Source: an uncultured Pelagibacteraceae bacterium
GTDB taxonomy: Bacteria; Pseudomonadota; Alphaproteobacteria; Pelagibacterales; Pelagibacteraceae
Assembly (NCBI GenBank): GCA_902593845.1
Contig: CACJJV010000002.1
Location: 79,028-113,974, forward strand
DNA length: 34,947 nt
Reading direction: 5' to 3'
Positions within the stretch are counted from its first letter, which is position 1; each line of letters begins with the position of its first letter. The position numbers and the translations under genes are program-made. A model generated the notes under the pieces. That model saw only the letters and a program-made list of their open reading frames with translations, ran no database searches and was not told where the DNA came from. Positions 30,961 to 34,947 of this stretch are shown piece by piece.

Positions 30961-31235
30961 AAATTAGAAAAAATTAGAAAAATGTTGAAAATACTAGCTT
31001 TTTTTAATTTTGTTCTATTTTAATAACTCTAACACAATTCTTTAAAACTTAATTGTGTTAGAGTTAAATTCAATTGTCCTAAAATTTATAAAATAATATT
31101 TTTAACGTCATTTACGTAAAAATGGCTAATTTATTAGCTTTTTTTACATTTTAGATAAATTTTTTTAGTCCTAGGTAAGTTTGTGTTGGACAATATTATA
31201 ATTTGTGTTAGAGTTTTAGGAAAATTGTGTTAGAG
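30920..31235. repeat. array of 11-bp words CTCTAACACAA in two opposed orientations
   Basis: Exact CTCTAACACAA occurs at 30920-30930, 30941-30951 and 31027-31037. Its exact reverse complement TTGTGTTAGAG occurs at 31053-31063, 31203-31213 and 31225-31235, plus a degenerate copy TTGTGTTGGAC at 31181-31191. Spacings are 21 bp within the left pair and 22 bp twice within the right trio, about two DNA turns, so a protein could bind all on one face. The outer pairs form a ~32-bp imperfect terminal inverted repeat. The last copy ends 21 bp before the pilM-pilN ATG. Best readings are an operator array or a small mobile-element-like relic; no integrase or transposase is present. Confidence 0.85.
31024..31066. 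promoter_or_regulatory. perfect 16-bp inverted repeat with 11-base loop
   Basis: TAACTCTAACACAATT at 31024-31039 pairs exactly with AATTGTGTTAGAGTTA at 31051-31066 around an 11-base spacer. It contains the innermost pair of the 11-bp repeats. No T-run follows on either strand, so it does not look like an intrinsic terminator; a dyad operator or an RNA hairpin is more likely. Confidence 0.75.
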
Positions 31236-31256
31236 AATTAAAAATTTTGAAAAATT

Positions 31257-33773
31257 ATGGATGACAAAGAGAAAGAAAAATTTGGTGTTATTATAGACAA
31301 ACAGAATCAATCTGAGAGTGAACAACCAAAAGTTGAAGAAAAATCCTCAGAAAATAAAAATATCGAGAGTGAACAACCAAAAGTTGAGGAAAAATCTCCA
31401 GAAAATGAAAATTTAAAAACTGAAAACCAAAATATTGATGTTTCAGACGTTAAACAAGATGAAGATGAAAATAAAACTGAAAACATACCACAAAATCAAG
31501 ACCAATCTTCTGATAATGATGCAAATAATAATCTATCCTCGGCTGAACCAACAAATTTAAATGAAAATATTAATAATAATGAAAACAATGATGCTGAAAA
31601 GATAAATAAAGAGAATAGTACTGAAGAAGAAAAAAAAGATCATCAAGTAATCCATAAAAAAGATGGGAGATTACATATTTATGTAAGACAAGATAAGTAC
31701 AAAGGGGAGCTTAAATCTAAAAATTGGGTTGGAAGAATTTATTTAGACGGCAAACAAAAAATTTTCTCCTCGGGTACACCAAATTTAGATGATGCAATAC
31801 CAATTTTAGAAAAATGGTTTGATGATTTACACGCACAAAAAGAAAAAGAACAAAACAACAATGATCAAACCGAAAGTAGTGACAAAACAAAAATTGAAAA
31901 TATACAGTCGGAACAAGTTAAAGAAACTATTTCTCCCAATATAGATACAACAACTTTACAAAATCAAAATAATGAAAATTTAAAAACTAATTTAGAAAAT
32001 ATTTCTACAACTAATCAAAATAATCAAAACGAAGATCAGAAATCAAATGTCACAACAAGTTTATTAGATAAATTAAAAAGTATAAAATTAAAAAAACCTG
32101 AGTTTGGAAAAAAAGATTCTATTAAACTATCTGGTAGTAAATCAATATCAGATATTAAAAATAAACTTGGTGGTTTCTTTAAATCTAAAATTGGAAAATC
32201 TTCTGTTCAAGGCGAAGAAATTGTTGGAGTAGAACTTACTAATAAAGAAATAAGACTTGCCCAGATAACTTCAAACAAAGCAAATCAGTGGATACTCGAA
32301 AAATTTTATACTCACAAAGTTGAATTACCTGAAGATGCATCGGTATTAGATAATGCAGATAAAATGGGTGAAGAATTATCTCTTGCAATACAAAAATCAA
32401 AAATTACAACACCAAACGCTGCAATTGCTATACCAGTTACGAGCGCAATTATAAGAGTTGTAACTGCTCCACTAATGACAGACGAAGAATTACAAAAAGC
32501 AATAGAAACGAATTCATTATGGGAAAACTTGGTACAACTAACTGATAATCTAGATGATTATTCAATATTCCATCAAGTGATCAATAAAAACGATAAAGAA
32601 AATACTATGGATATTTTATTCGTGGCTTCAAAATTAGCAGATATTAATAATTACACATCTATTATAAAAAGAAGTAGCTTAAATCCTGTTATAATCGATG
32701 TAAAATGTTTTGCACTTAAGTCTGCTGTTGACCAAATAAATCAAATTTCAAAAAATGCTGAGGATGCAAATTTAACAGCAGTTCTAGAATTTGGATTAGA
32801 TGAAAATTATTTAATGATATTATATGAAAATAACCCAATAATTACTGACATTTTTATAAGAAACCAAGATAGAGAAATTTTACAAAATTCACAAGATCAA
32901 GAGGAGAAAGAGGCTTTAGTAAGAAGATTTATTACTCAAGTTAAGCAAGCAGTGCAAGATTTTGAAACAAAATATGAAAAAAGAATAAGAAATATAAAAG
33001 TAGTTTCTGATTTAGTTAATGTAGAAGATTATTTATCTACTTTTAGAAAAAGTATGGCCAATGTTGGCTTCAATTTGTTTGATCCAATAGATGGATTAAA
33101 AATTCCACAACAAAATGTTGAGTCAACAAATCTACAAAATAGATCTTATTTATCTACAGTAATAGGTCTTGCTTTCAGAAAATTAGATGTGTTTGGTTAT
33201 TATAAATTTGTAACAGCAGTGAAAAACATCAACCTTCTTCCTGACAGAGCAGGAATGATAAAACAGAAAAAAATGAAAGCATTTTCTAAATTTGCTTTTA
33301 AAGGAGTAGCAGGAGCTGTTCTTGTAATTTACAGTTTATTATTTGGCTTATCATTTTGGCAAATTTATTCTTACAATTCAAAATTAAAAGATTATGACAA
33401 AATTGTAAAAGAACATAAAATAACAGTAAAACAAAAAAAGAAATTTAGTAAAGAGTTAGGAGTAATGACTAAAACATTGCAACTAAGTAAAACTCTTAAA
33501 TCAAACAAAAGTTTAAGTTATAGATACTTAGCGCAGATAGCTATGAGTGTTCCGAAAAGAGTAAAATTCAATTCTATACAATACGATGGAAAAAAATCTA
33601 TTATTCTTTTAGGCTCAGCTGCAACCGACCAAGATATATTAAAATTAATAAATAATTTAAATACTCAAAAGTTAGTACGACAAGCATCTTTAGGTTCTAT
33701 GAATTTACCTAAATCAAGAGCTGGATCTAATACGAAAAAAGGATTTAAAATTTTAGTGCAGGTAAAAGGATAA
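31257..33773 (+). CDS. fused PilM-PilN type IV pilus platform protein with N-terminal extension
   Basis: One 838-residue frame joins proteins that are usually separate. Residues 1-130 are acidic, Asn/Gln/Glu-rich and disordered, with a 17-residue repeat (ESEQPKVEEKS at 20 and 37). Residues about 131-191 form a small folded candidate domain (GRLHIYVRQ, NWVGRIYLDGKQKIFSSGT, then a helix), resembling AP2/arm-type DNA-binding domains in pattern. A second disordered linker (192-310) follows. The actin-like PilM part runs from about 322 (IVGVELTNKEIRLAQIT) to about 640. PilN begins with the signature INLLPD (658-663), one membrane helix (about 680-702) and a periplasmic domain. In type IVa pili, PilM binds the PilN N-terminus. 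The start ATG lacks a clear ribosome binding site. It is followed by pilO after five bases. Confidence 0.9.
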   Translation: MDDKEKEKFGVIIDKQNQSESEQPKVEEKSSENKNIESEQPKVEEKSPENENLKTENQNIDVSDVKQDEDENKTENIPQNQDQSSDNDANNNLSSAEPTNLNENINNNENNDAEKINKENSTEEEKKDHQVIHKKDGRLHIYVRQDKYKGELKSKNWVGRIYLDGKQKIFSSGTPNLDDAIPILEKWFDDLHAQKEKEQNNNDQTESSDKTKIENIQSEQVKETISPNIDTTTLQNQNNENLKTNLENISTTNQNNQNEDQKSNVTTSLLDKLKSIKLKKPEFGKKDSIKLSGSKSISDIKNKLGGFFKSKIGKSSVQGEEIVGVELTNKEIRLAQITSNKANQWILEKFYTHKVELPEDASVLDNADKMGEELSLAIQKSKITTPNAAIAIPVTSAIIRVVTAPLMTDEELQKAIETNSLWENLVQLTDNLDDYSIFHQVINKNDKENTMDILFVASKLADINNYTSIIKRSSLNPVIIDVKCFALKSAVDQINQISKNAEDANLTAVLEFGLDENYLMILYENNPIITDIFIRNQDREILQNSQDQEEKEALVRRFITQVKQAVQDFETKYEKRIRNIKVVSDLVNVEDYLSTFRKSMANVGFNLFDPIDGLKIPQQNVESTNLQNRSYLSTVIGLAFRKLDVFGYYKFVTAVKNINLLPDRAGMIKQKKMKAFSKFAFKGVAGAVLVIYSLLFGLSFWQIYSYNSKLKDYDKIVKEHKITVKQKKKFSKELGVMTKTLQLSKTLKSNKSLSYRYLAQIAMSVPKRVKFNSIQYDGKKSIILLGSAATDQDILKLINNLNTQKLVRQASLGSMNLPKSRAGSNTKKGFKILVQVKG
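31314..31415 (+). repeat. tandem 51-bp repeat inside the pilM-pilN reading frame
   Basis: The segment 31314-31355 recurs at 31365-31406 (51-bp period, in frame) with only a few substitutions, encoding two copies of ESEQPKVEEKS plus SEN/PEN. The unit length is a multiple of three, so copy number can change without breaking the protein. Confidence 0.85.
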
Positions 33774-33778
33774 ATATT

Positions 33779-34450
33779 ATGGATTTAAAAAATATAGATT
33801 TAAAAAATATTAATTTTGATGAACTAATATCGAAAATTAAAACTATTGAAAAAAAAGTATTAATTAAGATTGGTATTGGTGTTGGCTCGGTTATTTTTTT
33901 CCTAATCATCTATTATGCTGTCTTAAATCCTATAGTTCAAAAAAAGAAAATTCAATTAGAGGATATGAACTTAAAAAAAACAGAGATTACAAAATTTACT
34001 AATGAAATTATATCAATTAAAAAGAAAATTAAAAAAGTAAAACCAGAATATGAAAATTATTCAACACTTTTCCATTCGAAAGCAGAAGTTGAAGGACTTT
34101 ATCAAACATTAAGTGAATATGCTTCATTAAATGGATTAATTATTTCTAAAATTAATAAGGGCAAGGCTTCAGCAGTCACTAAAGCTTCATTATCAACGAA
34201 GAAGAAGAAAAAAAAGAAATCAAAAAAACAGGTGCAGAAAAAAAATATCGCTTATTACAAGATACCAGTTAGATATGAAATTAAAGGCAATTTCCTTGGA
34301 TATATTAAATTTAAAAGACAAGTCTCTCTTTCTCAAAAGATGTTAAACTTTGACAAAGAATCAATAAAAGTGCTAAAAGGGGATACAACTAACGCGATAG
34401 TTGTAACAGGAGTATTAACAATAGTGGGGTTACCAGATGAGTTTTTTTAG
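33779..34450 (+). CDS. pilO: type IV pilus inner-membrane platform protein PilO
   Basis: Single-pass inner-membrane protein that dimerises with PilN and positions PilP and the secretin. A short cytoplasmic N-terminus with a repeated KNIDLKNIN is followed by a membrane segment (about residues 31-49), a periplasmic coiled coil (about 55-90) and a ferredoxin-like domain (about 100-223) with RYEIKGNFLGYIKFKRQVS. A lysine run (residues 141-155) is inserted in the periplasmic domain, which is unusual. At 223 residues it has normal length. It follows the PilM-N fusion by five bases and overlaps pilP by 14. Sequence similarity in PilO is weak, so gene order carries much of the call. Confidence 0.86.
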   Translation: MDLKNIDLKNINFDELISKIKTIEKKVLIKIGIGVGSVIFFLIIYYAVLNPIVQKKKIQLEDMNLKKTEITKFTNEIISIKKKIKKVKPEYENYSTLFHSKAEVEGLYQTLSEYASLNGLIISKINKGKASAVTKASLSTKKKKKKKSKKQVQKKNIAYYKIPVRYEIKGNFLGYIKFKRQVSLSQKMLNFDKESIKVLKGDTTNAIVVTGVLTIVGLPDEFF

Positions 34451-34832
34451 AATTGCTCTTTTGACTTTATTATTAATGTCTTTTTCTAAAATTGGCTGGG
34501 CTGATAGTCATGAAGAGCCATTGCCATTAAACGATCCATTTGCAGGTGACGATGGGACTTCTAGCTCAATAGTATCGGATGTTACTGAAAATGAAGAATT
34601 AAAGAATTTGAGTAAATATAAATTAGTAGGATCTTTTAACGGCTCCTTAAAATCGTTCGCAACTTTTGTGGATGAATCGGGAGAATTTATAACTCTTGAA
34701 TTGCAAGAAGAACTAATAAGAGGATTAAAATTAGTTGAGGTAAATATTAAAGAGGCAATATTTCAAAAGGGAGAAGACAATTTTATATCCCTAAATTTTA
34801 AAAACCAAATTAGAGAAACAAATGAATTTTAG
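34437..34832 (+). CDS. pilP: type IV pilus assembly protein PilP-like
   Basis: A 131-residue exported protein with a signal peptide (about 1-23, ending GWADS), a proline-rich linker with LNDPFAGDD (the DPF motif common to PilP) and a small beta domain (about 58-125, YKLVGSFNGSLKSFATF then ELQEELIRG), the fold that docks onto the secretin. Unlike many PilP proteins it has no lipobox cysteine, so it is probably a free periplasmic or uncleaved anchored form, as in MSHA-type MshK. It overlaps pilO by 14 bases and the next gene by 11. Confidence comes mainly from context plus the DPF motif. Confidence 0.82.
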   Translation: MSFFRIALLTLLLMSFSKIGWADSHEEPLPLNDPFAGDDGTSSSIVSDVTENEELKNLSKYKLVGSFNGSLKSFATFVDESGEFITLELQEELIRGLKLVEVNIKEAIFQKGEDNFISLNFKNQIRETNEF

Positions 34833-34947
34833 ATATTTTCAGTTTACTATTCCTTTAATTTTATCATTAATTATTTTAACTGGATGTACTACAAATGGTA
34901 AATTTAATAAAAAAGGTGGGTTCAAACATGATACACCACTCATAAAA
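34822..34947 (+). CDS. start of a lipoprotein, probably the pilus secretin (PilQ/MshL-like), cut by window edge
   Basis: The ATG at 34822 opens a frame that stays open to the end (42 codons). It has a signal peptide with a clear lipobox LTGC (Cys26) after a hydrophobic stretch (IPLILSLIILTGC), then a polar region with TTNGKFNKKGGFKHD. It overlaps pilP by 11 bases. Secretin genes follow pilP in type IVa loci, and MshL-type secretins are lipoproteins, so a secretin is the most likely identity; the diagnostic C-terminal domain is outside the window. Confidence 0.6.
   Translation, partial: MNFRYFQFTIPLILSLIILTGCTTNGKFNKKGGFKHDTPLIK

Larger units (their letters stand above)
30609..31256 (+). other. 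long gene-free regulatory/relic region before pilM-pilN
   Basis: This is the only stretch over 300 bp without an established gene. From left to right it holds a decayed copy of the phosphatase 3' end (30611-30762), an A/T-rich piece with a short CAATT/AATTG dyad (30814-30826), a small ORF with a perfect ribosome binding site (30883-30960), and an array of 11-bp words in both orientations (30920-31235) with a perfect inverted repeat in the middle. No ribosome binding site is obvious for the next gene at 31257. Confidence 0.8.

Noticed and set aside
31024..31066. Rho-independent terminator
   Set aside because: The stem is long but A/T-rich and no T-run follows on either strand.
30920..31235. 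CRISPR-like array
   Set aside because: The repeat is only 11 bp, occurs in both orientations, has irregular larger spacers and no cas genes are nearby.

Overview
The window is very A+T-rich, tightly packed and almost entirely on the plus strand. Genes are separated by a few bases or overlap by 1 to 26 bases. Protein motifs and gene order (Do-protease end, miaA, ilvB, ilvH, ilvC) point to an alphaproteobacterium. The streamlining, composition and lysine/asparagine/isoleucine-rich proteins suggest a SAR11 (Pelagibacter-like) marine bacterium; this is an inference from style and gene order, not a database match.

Layout: (1) 2-1009, the 3' end of a probable Do/DegP-family protease, then tRNA dimethylallyltransferase miaA. 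(2) 1063-6083, a branched-chain amino acid operon: acetolactate synthase large and small subunits (ilvB, ilvH), ketol-acid reductoisomerase (ilvC) and 2-isopropylmalate synthase (leuA). (3) 6083-11839, the rod-shape elongasome operon mreB, mreC, mreD, mrdA (PBP2), rodA; mreB starts on the last base of leuA. (4) 11890-16582, six tightly coupled genes: a DadA-like FAD oxidoreductase, an EamA-family exporter or permease, a D-2-hydroxyacid dehydrogenase, an HDAC-like deacylase, methionine sulfoxide reductase B and a small membrane-anchored unknown. (5) 16677-18446, an autotransporter-like surface protein. (6) 18531-34947, a type IV pilus locus: pilT, a minor pilin set in the order fimU/fimT-like, pilV, pilW, pilX, an unknown secreted protein, a 1617-residue PilY1-like tip adhesin, prepilin peptidase pilD on the minus strand, a GAF plus SpoIIE-type phosphatase, then an inner-membrane platform operon with fused pilM-pilN, pilO, pilP and the start of a lipoprotein that is probably the secretin.

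The most unusual part is 30609-31256, the only long gene-free stretch. It begins with a decayed tandem copy of the last ~150 bp of the phosphatase gene. It then carries six exact copies of an 11-bp word (CTCTAACACAA), three in one orientation followed by three in the other, plus one degenerate copy. Most are spaced 21-22 bp apart, and the array ends 21 bp before the pilM-pilN start codon. The innermost pair forms a perfect 16-bp dyad. This looks like an operator array or a small inverted-repeat element controlling the pilus platform operon. The pilM-pilN fusion itself has an unusual N-terminal extension containing a small candidate domain.

Functionally, the pilus part encodes pre-pilin processing (PilD), tip assembly (FimU/PilV/W/X/PilY1), retraction (PilT) and the alignment subcomplex (PilM-N, O, P, secretin). 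No major pilin, extension ATPase (PilB) or platform PilC is in the window; they would have to lie beyond 34947 or elsewhere. No tRNA, rRNA, CRISPR, transposase or riboswitch was recognised.
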